Shown here one piece after another: positions 1-8,099 of a DNA stretch of 64,000 nt (position 1 is its first letter; each line of letters starts with the position of its first letter). The notes beneath the pieces are model-generated. The model worked only from the letters and a program-made list of their open reading frames with translations, made no database searches and was not told the origin of the DNA. The position numbers were made by a program, and so were the translations under genes. The stretch is taken from assembly GCF_030687715.1 (NCBI RefSeq), contig NZ_CP117445.1, positions 685,501 through 749,500 on the forward strand. The letters run 5' to 3'. Source of the DNA: Pseudomonas sp. FP2196. GTDB lineage: Bacteria; Pseudomonadota; Gammaproteobacteria; Pseudomonadales; Pseudomonadaceae.

Positions 1-847
1 TGATTGCGTCCACCGATTGCAGGGCTTTGTTCTTCAGCAGGAATTCAATTTTTTGATCGGCGGTGATTTCGCTGTAGTCGACGATCACGATCACCTGCGG
101 GTTGTGCTCGACCACGGTTTCCCAGTTGACCCGGGTCCAGCTCGCTTCGACGTCATCGAGAATGTTGCGCCCACCCGCCGCATCAATCAGCGCTTGCGGC
201 ATGCCGAGGCGACCGGAAGTCATGGCGCGGTCTTCGCCGCTGTCGTAGAGAAACACACGTGGTTTCTCGGCGGGCAGGTCTTTGCGCACTTGCGCGACTT
301 GCGCCTGCATCTGGGCGATCAACGCATTGGCGCGATCTTGCACGTCGAAGATTTTGCCGAGGTTGCGCAGGTCGTTGTAGGTGTCTTCAAGCGAGGCGGC
401 CGGGCGTTTCATCACGAAAGCGCAGGACTCGGTCAGCTCATAGACATTGATGCCCAGTGGTTGCAGGGTCTGCGGCGTGAGATCACCGCCCACGCGCATG
501 CCGTAATCCCAGCCGGCGAAGAAGAAATCGACGTTGGCGTTGAGCAGGGTTTCCACCGACGGATATTTCGCGGCCAGCTCTGGCAGGCCGTCGAGCAGCG
601 ACTGCATGTCAGGGGTCACCGACTTCCAGCCACTGACGCCGCTGTAACCGGCCATCCGCGATTTGAGGCCGAGGGCGAGCATCATCTGGGTCATGTTGAT
701 GTCGTGGCTGACTGCGTGCTCTGGCGCTTGTTTGAAGGTTACTTCGCGGTTGCAGCTTTGAATGGTCAGCGGGTATTTCGTGGCCTCGGCCAAGGCTTGG
801 GCACTGCATAGCAGTAGAGCGACGCAAAGCAGGGAACGCACAGTCAT
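1..847 (-). CDS. ABC transporter periplasmic binding protein, corrinoid/siderophore class (partial)
   Basis: The minus-strand frame is open from the ATG at 847 to the window edge, so the C-terminus is missing (about 282 codons visible). The N-terminus [20 protein letters not shown] is a clear signal peptide. The mature part has the features of TroA/BtuF/FepB-type class III binding proteins, including an early 'SHDINMTQMMLALGL' stretch and a late 'NPQVIVIVDY' strand. Such proteins capture iron-siderophore, haem or corrinoid in the periplasm and deliver it to an inner-membrane permease. The start overlaps the stop of the ATPase gene (ATGA), so the two are translationally coupled. The permease is not in the window and is probably downstream, beyond position 1. 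The substrate cannot be read from sequence; proximity to cobalamin genes makes a corrinoid or cobalt complex attractive but unproven. Confidence 0.82.
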   Translation of the reverse strand, partial: MTVRSLLCVALLLCSAQALAEATKYPLTIQSCNREVTFKQAPEHAVSHDINMTQMMLALGLKSRMAGYSGVSGWKSVTPDMQSLLDGLPELAAKYPSVETLLNANVDFFFAGWDYGMRVGGDLTPQTLQPLGINVYELTESCAFVMKRPAASLEDTYNDLRNLGKIFDVQDRANALIAQMQAQVAQVRKDLPAEKPRVFLYDSGEDRAMTSGRLGMPQALIDAAGGRNILDDVEASWTRVNWETVVEHNPQVIVIVDYSEITADQKIEFLLKNKALQSVDAI

Positions 848-1632
848 GGTCGGGTTATCCAGGTGATTCGCGGGTAGCCGTGAAGAGGGTGGGAGTCGAT
901 CAATGCCTCGACGCCAAAGACGTCGCGCAGCAGTTCAATGGTGAGGACTTGTTGCGGTGTGCCGCTGGCGACGATACGGCCGTGGTTGATCACGTAGAGT
1001 CGGTCGCAGAACGCGGCGGCCAGGTTCAGATCGTGGATGCTGGCGAGGGTGCCGATTTGCAGACGTTTGACCAGTTGCAGCAGTTCCAGCTGATAACGCG
1101 GGTCGAGGTGGTTGGTCGGCTCGTCGAGGATCAGCAGTTGCGGTTGCTGGGCCAGGGCTCGGGCGAGAATCACCCGCTGCTTTTCGCCGCCCGACAGCGT
1201 GGCGAAGGCGTGATCTTCGAAACCTTCAAGACCTACCGATTTGAGCGCTTGAGTCGCGAGGTTTCGGTCTTCGAGGGTTTCACCGTCAAACAGACCTTTG
1301 TGCGGCGTGCGGCCCATGGCGACAACTTCTTCGACGGTCAGGCCGAAGGCGTCGGGGAACTCCTGCAAGACCACGGCGATGCGTTGCGCGCACCAGCGTG
1401 AGGATTGTTTCCACACGTTGTGGTGATCGAGTTTGACCTCGCCGTGTTCCGGCTGACTGAAACGGTAGGCGCAACGCAACAGACTGGTCTTGCCGCTGCC
1501 GTTGGGGCCGATCAGGCCAACGAACTCACCGGCGGCCACTTGCAAGGATGCATCACGCAGCTGGAACTGGTGATGACAGTGGCCGTGGCCCAAGGGTGTC
1601 CAGGCAAGATTCGTGAGGGTCAACGCGGTCAT
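844..1632 (-). CDS. ABC transporter ATP-binding protein (FecE/BtuD family)
   Basis: This is a 262-aa ATPase starting [10 protein letters not shown]. Walker A GPNGSGKT lies at residues 42-49, the signature LSGGE at 146-150, Walker B LLILDEP near 166-172 and the switch histidine in SIHDLN near 200. This is the complete motif set of an importer ATPase of the iron-siderophore/cobalamin class. The frame stays open upstream to an ATG at 1851, but that extension would translate through the REPIN at 1662-1743 and the TonB-receptor remnant, so the ATG at 1632 is the credible start. The gene overlaps the downstream binding-protein gene by 4 bp. It should energise uptake of whatever that binding protein captures. 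Confidence 0.9.
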   Translation of the reverse strand: MTALTLTNLAWTPLGHGHCHHQFQLRDASLQVAAGEFVGLIGPNGSGKTSLLRCAYRFSQPEHGEVKLDHHNVWKQSSRWCAQRIAVVLQEFPDAFGLTVEEVVAMGRTPHKGLFDGETLEDRNLATQALKSVGLEGFEDHAFATLSGGEKQRVILARALAQQPQLLILDEPTNHLDPRYQLELLQLVKRLQIGTLASIHDLNLAAAFCDRLYVINHGRIVASGTPQQVLTIELLRDVFGVEALIDSHPLHGYPRITWITRP

Positions 1633-1661
1633 CAATTTCTCATGCGGTGATACTTGCCCTG

Positions 1662-1743
1662 TGTAGGAGCTGCCGCAGGCTGCGATCTTTTGATCTTGCT
1701 CTTCAACAACATCAAAAGATCGCAGCCTGCGGCAGCTCCTACA
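1662..1743. repeat. REPIN (paired REP palindrome, TAGGAGCTGCCGCAGGCTGC class)
   Basis: Two near-perfect inverted arms of about 33 bp (1662-1694 and 1711-1743) flank a short spacer. Each arm carries TGTAGGAGCTGCCGCAGGCT or its complement and continues into a GATCTTTTGAT tail. The arms point tail to tail. The same class recurs at 40763-40845 in the opposite arrangement and, with one base changed in the palindrome core, at 59301-59384. REPINs in pseudomonads are non-autonomous elements mobilised by RAYT transposases; no RAYT gene is present here. Confidence 0.9.
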
Positions 1744-1753
1744 GGGGCTCGGG

Positions 1754-1924
1754 TTAGAAGGTGTAATCAGCCGTGACAAAAAACGACCTCGGCTCGCCAA
1801 GGATTCATTGCTGCCCGCCATTGTATTGGCTTTGCGCATACCGGCGGTCAAACAGATTGTTCACCTGCAAGCTCAGGGTGGTATTGCGCAAGGCCTGCCA
1901 CGACAGCGTCGCATCCATCACTTT
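1754..1924 (-). pseudogene. C-terminal remnant of a TonB-dependent receptor
   Basis: Read on the minus strand, this 57-codon stretch gives DATLSWQALRNTTLSLQVNN, then LFDRRYAQSQYNGGQQ, an in-frame TGA at the position expected for Trp, then ILGEPRSFFVTADYTF and a terminal TAA. This is the classic last section of a siderophore-type TonB receptor: 'NNLFD+RY', a Tyr-Gly-rich turn, a 'GEPR' motif and a final beta strand ending in Phe. Everything N-terminal is gone, an in-frame stop closes the frame at 1925-1927, and the TGA is a nonsense mutation. It sits just upstream of the ABC genes, where an intact receptor would complete the uptake system. I recall a TonB receptor beside the equivalent ABC genes near the P. 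aeruginosa cob cluster, which suggests a lost partner. Confidence 0.8.
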
Positions 1925-1926
1925 TC

Positions 1927-1957
1927 AAAAGAATGCCCGCAGCTTTTGGCCGCGGGC
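1927..1957 (-). terminator. Likely terminator of the copper operon
   Basis: On the minus strand, GCCCGCGGCC, a short A-rich loop and GCTGCGGGC form a GC-rich stem, followed by ATTCTTTTG. It lies about 100 bases downstream of the PepSY gene, the last gene of the minus-strand copper operon. The stem has internal mismatches, so strength is uncertain. Confidence 0.5.
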
Positions 1958-2053
1958 AGAATGGCAAATAAGAGTTATACAGTAACACTAAAAATCGCCG
2001 ATTTATAAGACCGACATTTTATAGACCTTTCTAAAACCCGCATCTCGACGGAC

Positions 2054-3433
2054 TCATGATGAAGGTGAGGCCGATTCAGCTTGCCGGTCAAACCGCGAAA
2101 GCAGCAGTCGATCGAGCAACCACACCACCACCAGTGAAGCCCCCACCAGCGGAAAAATCACCGCCAGCGCCAGCATGATCACAACCCCGGTTTTCCATTT
2201 CGGCAAGTCATGACGCAGCGGCGGTACGCCGAACTTGCCCTGTGGCCGGCGCTTCCACCAGATCACCACGCCGCTGACGGCGCTGAGCAGAATCATCAGG
2301 CAGATCAGCAGCACGACGATCTGGTTGAAGGTGCCGAACATCTTGCCTTCATGGAGCATCACGCCGATTTCTGTGGCGCGGGCCACTGTGCCGTACTGCT
2401 CGAAGCGCACATCGGCGAGGACTTTGCCGGAGTATTGATCGACGTGCAGGGTCGCGTCGTTGCGCGGGTCATCGGCGAACACGGCGATGGTGAAAACGCC
2501 GGTGGCGGTGGTCGGCAGGGTGATGCTGTAGCCCGGCTCGACCTTGCGTTCAGTGGCGATGTTCTGCACGTCTTGCAGGCTGATGGTTGGCGCGGCCGGG
2601 CCTTGTTGCATGCCGCCGTGGGCCATGTGTTCAGCGTGGTCGCCGGACATCGGCATCGGCGTGTTTTCCATCGCCCATGGCACTGTCTGGCGTGTCGCGC
2701 TGTTGAGGCTACGGGCCTCGATGTCGGAGGTCGGCACGCTATCCCACATCGCAGCCGGAAACACGTTCCAGACCTGTGCGTATTGCTTGCCCCAGAAGCC
2801 GGTCCAGGTCATGCCACTGAGCAGCATCACCAGCAACAGGGTCGCGCCCCAGAACCCGGTGACCGCGTGCAGGTCACGCCACAACACGCGGCCGCGACTG
2901 TTCAAACGCGGCCAGAGAATCCCCGCCGCCTTACCGCGCGGCCACCACAGGAACAGCCCCGACACCACCAGCACCACGCCCCACCCGGCGGCCATTTCGA
3001 TCAAACGGTCGCCGACGGTGCCGATCATCAATTCGCCATGGATGGCACGGGCGATGGCTTGTAGATTCTGCTTGGCATCCTGCTCGCCGAGGATGTCGCC
3101 GTGGTACGGATCAATGAACACGTTGAGCTCGTCGCCGGCATTTTTCACCACGAATTGCGCACTGCGCTCGGCGTTAAGCGGCGGCAGGTACTGAGTGATC
3201 TGGCCCTGTGGATACGCGCTTTTCACCCGTTGCAGCAAGTCATCGGCCGGAACGGTGTGATGCCCGGCCGGAACGTTGAGCAGGCTGCTGTACATCAGCG
3301 AATCGAGCTGCGGTTTGAACAGATAGATGATGCCGGTCAGGGCCAGCATCACCATGAAGGGCGCGACGAATAAACCGGCATAGAAATGCCAGCGCCAGGC
3401 CAGGTTGTAGAAATTCGGTTTGGGCTTTTGCAT
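2054..3433 (-). CDS. PepSY-domain inner-membrane protein of the copper operon
   Basis: This 459-aa protein of the PepSY-associated transmembrane (PiuB-like) family starts MQKPKPNFYNLAWRWHFYAG. Hydrophobic segments occur near residues 15-40, 145-165, 195-215, 365-390 and 415-440, and PepSY-like folds lie in the periplasmic loops. The start is the ATG at 3433, preceded by GGAGCAAAC; an adjacent GTG at 3436 is possible. The periplasmic loop around residues 245-265 is rich in Met and His ('MPMSGDHAEHMAHGGM'), as expected for copper contact. Family members are often proposed to act as metal reductases or uptake accessories next to TonB receptors. It is the last gene downstream of the copper receptor, with which it should be co-expressed despite the intervening REP palindrome. 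Confidence 0.85.
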   Translation of the reverse strand: MQKPKPNFYNLAWRWHFYAGLFVAPFMVMLALTGIIYLFKPQLDSLMYSSLLNVPAGHHTVPADDLLQRVKSAYPQGQITQYLPPLNAERSAQFVVKNAGDELNVFIDPYHGDILGEQDAKQNLQAIARAIHGELMIGTVGDRLIEMAAGWGVVLVVSGLFLWWPRGKAAGILWPRLNSRGRVLWRDLHAVTGFWGATLLLVMLLSGMTWTGFWGKQYAQVWNVFPAAMWDSVPTSDIEARSLNSATRQTVPWAMENTPMPMSGDHAEHMAHGGMQQGPAAPTISLQDVQNIATERKVEPGYSITLPTTATGVFTIAVFADDPRNDATLHVDQYSGKVLADVRFEQYGTVARATEIGVMLHEGKMFGTFNQIVVLLICLMILLSAVSGVVIWWKRRPQGKFGVPPLRHDLPKWKTGVVIMLALAVIFPLVGASLVVVWLLDRLLLSRFDRQAESASPSS

Positions 3434-3497
3434 CACGTTTGCTCCGCTTGGCTTGGATCTTTTAGTTGTCTTTTGCAGTTGCTGCGCAACCGGTCGC

Positions 3498-3534
3498 CAG
3501 CAGGCTGGCTCCTACAGTGGGAGCCAGCCTGCTG
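3498..3534. repeat. REP palindrome (CAGCAGGCTGGCTCC class)
   Basis: Perfect 15-bp inverted arms, CAGCAGGCTGGCTCC and its complement, are separated by a few bases. They lie 9 bases beyond the stop of the copper receptor and 64 bases before the PepSY start. The hairpin could attenuate read-through or protect the upstream mRNA from 3' exonucleases; both are inferences. Confidence 0.85.
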
Positions 3535-3543
3535 ACGATGCTG

Positions 3544-5664
3544 TCAGAAACTCATGTCCACCTTGGTCCAGAGCGTGCGCCCCGGTTCGTTGATGGCTTG
3601 CGGGTCGTTGGCCGGGTAGCCGAACCCGGCGTTGCCCGCCAGGTTCAGGTGTTCGGCGTAAGCCTTGCCGAACAGGTTGTCGACGCCGCTGCTGACCTTC
3701 CAGTTTTTGTTGATCCGATAGGCACCGTTAAGCGAGAACACGCCGAAGCCCGAACTCTTGTCGTAATCCTTGCCGACCACGTTGCCCCTGTTCTGGTCGA
3801 TACGGTTTTGCGCGGCTACCACCCTCCACAGCGCGCCGGCGCTCCAGTGGTCTTCGCTGTAGGTCAGGCCGAAACGTGCATCCAGCGGCGGCATCTGCGG
3901 CAGTGCCTTGCCGTCGCTGCTGTTCTTGCCCCAGGCGTAGGCCAGGGTCGCATCGGCTTTCCAGTTATCGGTGAGGTTGTAAGCGGCACCGAGTTCTCCG
4001 CCCATGATTCGCGCGTCGATGTTGTCGGCGCGCGAAGTGCTCATGCCCATCATTCCCGGCGTGTAGTCGAAGAGGATGTAGTCGCGCACCACGCCGATGT
4101 AGCCCGAGGCCCAGGCTTCGAGGTCGGCGTTCTTGTAGTTCACGCCGAAGTCGAGCTGAGTGGTCTTTTCCGGTTTGATCGAATCGAATGCATTGACCGA
4201 CCCCGCAGGGCCGGACTTCGGCGAAAACAGCTCCCAGTAATCCGGGAAACGCTGCGCATGGCCCAAGCCTGCGTAGAGCGTTGTCGGGCTGTCGGCCAGG
4301 TCATGCTCGTAACGCACGAAGCCGCCGGGCAATGTGTCGGCACGGGTGTTGTCGGCGGTTGGATTGGGGCGGGCCATCATTCCCGAGCCGGTGGTCTGCC
4401 GGTAATCCTTGGCCGAAGCGCGGTCGATTCGGGCGCCGGTGATGAGGCGATCACGGTCGGCGGCGTACCAGGTCATTTCACTGAACACGCCGTAGTTATG
4501 GAAATCGGCGTCCTTGTTGCGCGGCACATTCTTGTAGGTATCGATGCCCATTGCACTGCGTTGGCGGTGTTCATTGGTCTGCGCGTCGAGACCGGTGATC
4601 AGTTGAATGTCAGCCCAGCGCCAGGTCGCTTTGATACGCGCGCCGAGGGTGCGACGGTCGACGTTGGACGCCATTGGCCCGGCCATCATCCCGGTGCCGG
4701 ACGGCGTGCGCAGGGTGTAGTTGTCCATGACGTGGTCGGCGTAGTTGTAGTAGACCTGCGCTTCCAGCTTCTCCAGCACGTCAGTGATGTTGGACTTTTC
4801 GAAGCGCAGGCCGAGGCTTTCACGCAGGAACTGCGAGCCGTCCATGCCGCGACCGGCGTAGCGGGCTTCGCCGTCGCCCTTGCCAGCGGTCAGCTCGATC
4901 AGGGTGTCTGTGTCCGGCGTCCAGCCGAGCGCCACGTCGCCGTTCCACTTGTCGTAGCGCGAGGCGACGATGTCGTTATTGCCGTCGCGATAATCGTCGG
5001 AGTGCGCGGTGTTGCCGATCACCCGCACGTAACCCAACGGCCCGCCGGCTGCGGCATCGACAACTTTATCGAAACGTCCGTGAGAGGCGGCCAGAATGCT
5101 CGCGTTCACCCGCGTGCCAAGTTCACCAAAGCTCTCCGGCTCACGGTCGAACAGAATCGTGCCGGCCGAGGCGCCCGGACCATACAGCACGGTTTGCGGG
5201 CCTTTGATTACGGTGAGCTTGTCGTAGGTTTCCGGCGAGATGTAAGAGGTCGGCGCGTCCATTCGACCGGGGCAGGCGCCGAGCATCATGCTGCCGTTGG
5301 TGAGGATATTCAGGCGCGAACCGAACATGCCGCGCAGCACCGGATCGCCATTGGTGCCGCCATTGCGCACCAGCGCGAACCCCGGAATGGTCTTCAGATA
5401 ATCGCCGCCATCACTGGCTGGCACCGGTTGGCGCGGGTCTTTGGGGTTGGTGACGATGGTCAGCGGCGAACTCGGCGCGATGGCGGTGATCACCGTCGGG
5501 CTCAGTTCATCCGCGTGTGCGGCGTGGTCGTCGGCCAGCACCAGTGGGGACAGCAGGGCACCGCAAAGGACGGCGATAGCGTGCCTGAAACGAATGCGCG
5601 ATTCGTTCAAAGCGAAGGTCGCCCGGGTAGAACCCAGACGTGGAACAGCAGAAAACCTGGACAT
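3544..5664 (-). CDS. oprC: TonB-dependent copper receptor, OprC-like
   Basis: This 706-aa outer-membrane receptor carries an N-terminal signal sequence (hydrophobic core around AVLCGALLSPLVLA, then DDHAAHADE). The plug domain contains 'LTVIKGPQTVLYGPGASAGT', and a 22-strand barrel ends in 'TLWTKVDMSF' with terminal Phe. The copper-site pattern described for P. aeruginosa OprC is present: a CxxxM motif in the plug (ACPGRM, Cys131/Met135) and an HxM motif (DHVM, His311/Met313). Several further Met-Met pairs occur. The ATG at 5664 (MSRFSAVP) has GGAAATTGTC upstream, whereas the longer start at 5724 has no ribosome binding site. The protein should import or bind copper using TonB energy. Its neighbours are a PCu(A)C chaperone and two DUF2946 proteins. 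Confidence 0.92.
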   Translation of the reverse strand: MSRFSAVPRLGSTRATFALNESRIRFRHAIAVLCGALLSPLVLADDHAAHADELSPTVITAIAPSSPLTIVTNPKDPRQPVPASDGGDYLKTIPGFALVRNGGTNGDPVLRGMFGSRLNILTNGSMMLGACPGRMDAPTSYISPETYDKLTVIKGPQTVLYGPGASAGTILFDREPESFGELGTRVNASILAASHGRFDKVVDAAAGGPLGYVRVIGNTAHSDDYRDGNNDIVASRYDKWNGDVALGWTPDTDTLIELTAGKGDGEARYAGRGMDGSQFLRESLGLRFEKSNITDVLEKLEAQVYYNYADHVMDNYTLRTPSGTGMMAGPMASNVDRRTLGARIKATWRWADIQLITGLDAQTNEHRQRSAMGIDTYKNVPRNKDADFHNYGVFSEMTWYAADRDRLITGARIDRASAKDYRQTTGSGMMARPNPTADNTRADTLPGGFVRYEHDLADSPTTLYAGLGHAQRFPDYWELFSPKSGPAGSVNAFDSIKPEKTTQLDFGVNYKNADLEAWASGYIGVVRDYILFDYTPGMMGMSTSRADNIDARIMGGELGAAYNLTDNWKADATLAYAWGKNSSDGKALPQMPPLDARFGLTYSEDHWSAGALWRVVAAQNRIDQNRGNVVGKDYDKSSGFGVFSLNGAYRINKNWKVSSGVDNLFGKAYAEHLNLAGNAGFGYPANDPQAINEPGRTLWTKVDMSF

Positions 5665-5748
5665 GACAATTTCCATCAAACAGTCGTAAACGACACGGCC
5701 GGCAGCCTGAAGCTGTCTTCTCAACCGTGTGTAATCAGCGGTGGGTGA

Positions 5749-6180
5749 TTACGCTGCGATGGGCGGGGCGCGCGTGCGGGCGCCGGGGAAGAAGGTTTGC
5801 CGGGCATGGCCCAGGCGCGGGGAAGGCGAGGTGAAGGTGTTGGCGTGGGCGATGCTGAATGCGGCGAACGTGCCGCCGCCGGTCAGTGCCGGGCAATTGA
5901 ACAGCAGGCTGCAGTAGCCGCACTTTTCCCACAGAGCGTGGTGCGAGGATTGCGGCGGGCAATGCTCGGCGGCGGGTTTGGCGTCTTGTCCGGCGTGATC
6001 CATGCCTGGCATGTCCATCGACATGTCGATGCTCATCGGCATGGACGTCGAGGCGTGCTGATCCATCGGCATCGACTGAGAAATCAGTGGGCCGATGAAG
6101 ATCATCAACATGGCGAACAGGGCGATCCAGCTGCCGTGCTGACGGCTGCTGCGGATAGACCTGGCGCTGGACGGGCGCAT
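5749..6180 (-). CDS. DUF2946 protein, Met/His-rich, copper operon
   Basis: This 143-aa protein has an N-terminal hydrophobic helix (WIALFAMLMIFIGPLIS) and then an extreme Met/Asp/His-rich stretch ('MSIDMSMDMPGMDHAG'). A 'CGYCSLLFNCP' motif typical of DUF2946 follows, and the C-terminus is basic and proline-rich. The Cys pair plus Met cluster suggests Cu(I) binding in the periplasm or at the outer face of the inner membrane. No biochemical function is established for the family. It lies between the PCu(A)C chaperone (21 bases upstream) and the copper receptor (84 bases downstream to its start). Its ribosome binding site is weak, suggesting coupling. Confidence 0.8.
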   Translation of the reverse strand: MRPSSARSIRSSRQHGSWIALFAMLMIFIGPLISQSMPMDQHASTSMPMSIDMSMDMPGMDHAGQDAKPAAEHCPPQSSHHALWEKCGYCSLLFNCPALTGGGTFAAFSIAHANTFTSPSPRLGHARQTFFPGARTRAPPIAA

Positions 6181-6201
6181 GATTGCGGTCAGCCGAAAGG
6201 C

Positions 6202-6678
6202 TTACTGGTGCGCGTGGGCTTGGGTGGTTTCCGGCGGTTTCTTCTGCACGGCAACTTCGACGGTGACGTCACCGGCCTTCTCGAAATGCATGGTCAACGG
6301 GAAGCGTTTGCCGTCGCTGAGCAGGCTGCGATCCGTCGGGTTGAGCAGCATCACGTGATAGGCCATCGGTGCGAAAGTGACATTGCCGCCGGCCGGGATT
6401 TCGACGCTCGGCACTTGCTGCATCTTCATCAGATCGCCCTGCATTACATGCTCGTGCAATTGCGCCTCGGGGGCGATTGGCGAGTCGACGCTGAGCAATC
6501 GGTCGGCGGTTTTGCCGGCGTTATGAATGATGAAGTACGCCGCAACGGTCGGCGCATTCGGGGGCAGTTCCTGCGACCACGGGTGAGCAATCTCCAGCTC
6601 CCCGGCCTTGTATTCGTGGGCATGGGCGAAGCACGCCGGCAGCAACAGCGCAGCGATGACGATGATTTTGTTCAACAT
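6202..6678 (-). CDS. PCu(A)C-type periplasmic copper chaperone
   Basis: This 158-aa protein has a signal peptide (MLNKIIVIAALLLPACFAHA) and one PCu(A)C (DUF461) domain. The Cu(I) motif H-x10-M-x21-H-x-M is present exactly: His75, Met86, His108, Met110. A His-rich tail (TQAHAHQ) may add metal affinity. These chaperones carry Cu(I) in the periplasm, for example to cytochrome oxidase assembly factors, and often sit beside TonB copper receptors. The start ATG is preceded by GGAGAACTGCC. It is flanked on both sides by DUF2946 genes in one minus-strand operon. Confidence 0.92.
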   Translation of the reverse strand: MLNKIIVIAALLLPACFAHAHEYKAGELEIAHPWSQELPPNAPTVAAYFIIHNAGKTADRLLSVDSPIAPEAQLHEHVMQGDLMKMQQVPSVEIPAGGNVTFAPMAYHVMLLNPTDRSLLSDGKRFPLTMHFEKAGDVTVEVAVQKKPPETTQAHAHQ

Positions 6679-6726
6679 GGCAGTTCTCCAGAACGATTTG
6701 AAACGCAGGTCAATTGCGCGAACAAA

Positions 6727-7125
6727 TCAAACCAGAGGGGAAGCGCGGGGATTGAGGCTCGGCCATTGCTGGCGCGGTGTGGGTGTTTGCAGTGAGGCGG
6801 GCGCCACGCTGCGATTACTCTCAAAGCGGGCGAAATACAGCTGCGGCGCATGCCCCGGCAGCGCCACCAATGGCGCTGAACCCGAGCAACACCAGCAATG
6901 CTGCATGTTGGAATGGTTGTCGTCGGACGGGGCCTGCTGCTCCGTGGTGCCGATGTTGATCGCCACCATCTTCGTCCCGCTGCCGGTGCAGAAACTGCTC
7001 CAGAGCAATTGCTCGGCCGGTGAATTGGCCGCCTGCGCCATCGCTCCCGTCATCGGCATGGCGAGCATGTTGAACAGCACTGCAAAGCAGGCGATCCAGG
7101 CAAGTGCAAGCCGGTGTCGGTTCAT
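6727..7125 (-). CDS. DUF2946 protein, first gene of the copper operon
   Basis: This 132-aa protein has an N-terminal membrane or signal segment (LALAWIACFAVLFNMLAMPM) and a 'CWCCSGSAP' motif characteristic of DUF2946. A Cys near residue 46 and 'HSNMQHCWCC' give a cluster of soft metal ligands. It is the promoter-proximal gene of the copper set. The other DUF2946 gene, two genes downstream, shares only the general layout, so these are divergent paralogues. A role in periplasmic copper handling is inferred from context alone. The region upstream (7126-7180) contains a CCTGATCAGG palindrome and a related CGCCTGATCGCC, possibly an operator. Confidence 0.8.
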   Translation of the reverse strand: MNRHRLALAWIACFAVLFNMLAMPMTGAMAQAANSPAEQLLWSSFCTGSGTKMVAINIGTTEQQAPSDDNHSNMQHCWCCSGSAPLVALPGHAPQLYFARFESNRSVAPASLQTPTPRQQWPSLNPRASPLV

Positions 7126-7269
7126 GGGACAGATCCGTTGGGTGGGCGATCAGGCGCGGCTATTTAGCCTGATCAGGGCCGATAAGTAAAAAAGCGTCGT
7201 GCGGTTTGGTGTCGCAGCGCACTTTCGAGTGAGTGTAGTGCTTAGGAATCGCAGCGCCAGGGTGGACGT

Positions 7270-7347
7270 CTTCGCGGGCAAGCCCCACAGTGATCGATGG
7301 TGTGTCCAGACTTCATGTACACCACGCCACCTGGGCTTGCCCGCGAA
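7270..7347. repeat. REPIN (CTTCGCGGGCAAGCC class)
   Basis: Perfect 15-bp inverted arms (7270-7284 and 7333-7347) are separated by a 48-base non-palindromic centre. The element is in the gap between the copper operon promoter and the 3' end of cobK, 30 bases past the cobK stop. It is a different palindrome class from the one at 1662. Confidence 0.85.
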
Positions 7348-7376
7348 GGCGGACTTAAGTTTTCGATGTTTCACGA

Positions 7377-8099
7377 TTAACAACCAGTCGTGAGGGCGGC
7401 GATGACTTCCTCAACTGATCCAAACTCCCGATCAACCCCCGGCAAGCCCGGTCGCTTCAACACCAGCACCGGCACCCCACGCTCGCGCGCCACTTCCAGC
7501 TTCGGCTCGGTCGCGGTGCTGCCGCTGTTCTTGCTGATCAGCACATCGATCTGCCGCCGCTCGAATAACGCGCGTTCATCCTCCAGCAGGAACGGCCCGC
7601 GAGCGGCGATGACTTCGCAACGTTCGTTGCCGGGATAAACGTCGAGGGCGCGCAACGTCCAGAATTGATCCGCAGGGATTTCGTCGAGGTGTTGCAGTGG
7701 CTCGCGGCCCAGGGTGAACAAGGGGTGGCGGAACGATTTGAGGGCTGTCATCAACTCAGCCCAGTCGCTGACTTCGCGCCAGTCATCGCCGGGTTGCGGC
7801 TGCCAGGCTGGGCGGCGCAGGGCCCAGCAGGGAATGCCGGCGAGTGGCGCGGCGATAGCGGCGTTGGCGCTGATTTGCGCGGCGTAGGGATGGGTGGCGT
7901 CGAACAGCAGGTCGATGCCTTCGTCACGGATGAATTGCGCCAGACCTTCGGCACCACCGTAACCACCGACGCGCACCTGACAGGTCAGATCCGTCGGCAC
8001 CCGACCCACCCCGGCCAGACTGTAAATGTGCTCAGGCCCCAGCTTACGGGCGATGGCCAGCGCTTCAGTCACGCCGCCAAGCAGCAGAATCCGCTTCAT
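7377..8099 (-). CDS. cobK: Precorrin-6A reductase
   Basis: This 240-aa protein has the CobK/CbiJ family layout: an N-terminal '[12 protein letters not shown]' nucleotide-binding turn, '[18 protein letters not shown]' and a C-terminal '[16 protein letters not shown]' motif. It reduces the macrocycle of precorrin-6A with NADPH in cobalamin synthesis. It is the last gene of the minus-strand operon cobL-cbiD-cobK and overlaps cbiD by 4 bp (ATGA). The length matches the family. Confidence 0.93.
   Translation of the reverse strand: MKRILLLGGVTEALAIARKLGPEHIYSLAGVGRVPTDLTCQVRVGGYGGAEGLAQFIRDEGIDLLFDATHPYAAQISANAAIAAPLAGIPCWALRRPAWQPQPGDDWREVSDWAELMTALKSFRHPLFTLGREPLQHLDEIPADQFWTLRALDVYPGNERCEVIAARGPFLLEDERALFERRQIDVLISKNSGSTATEPKLEVARERGVPVLVLKRPGLPGVDREFGSVEEVIAALTTGC

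Noticed and set aside
1633..1851. N-terminal extension of the ABC ATPase
   Set aside because: The extension translates the REPIN and the receptor remnant; the ATPase domain begins properly at the ATG at 1632.
3466..5748. 760-codon plus-strand open frame opposite the copper receptor
   Set aside because: It is antisense to a TonB receptor with clear motifs; its translation has no recognisable domains and reflects codon bias of the real gene.
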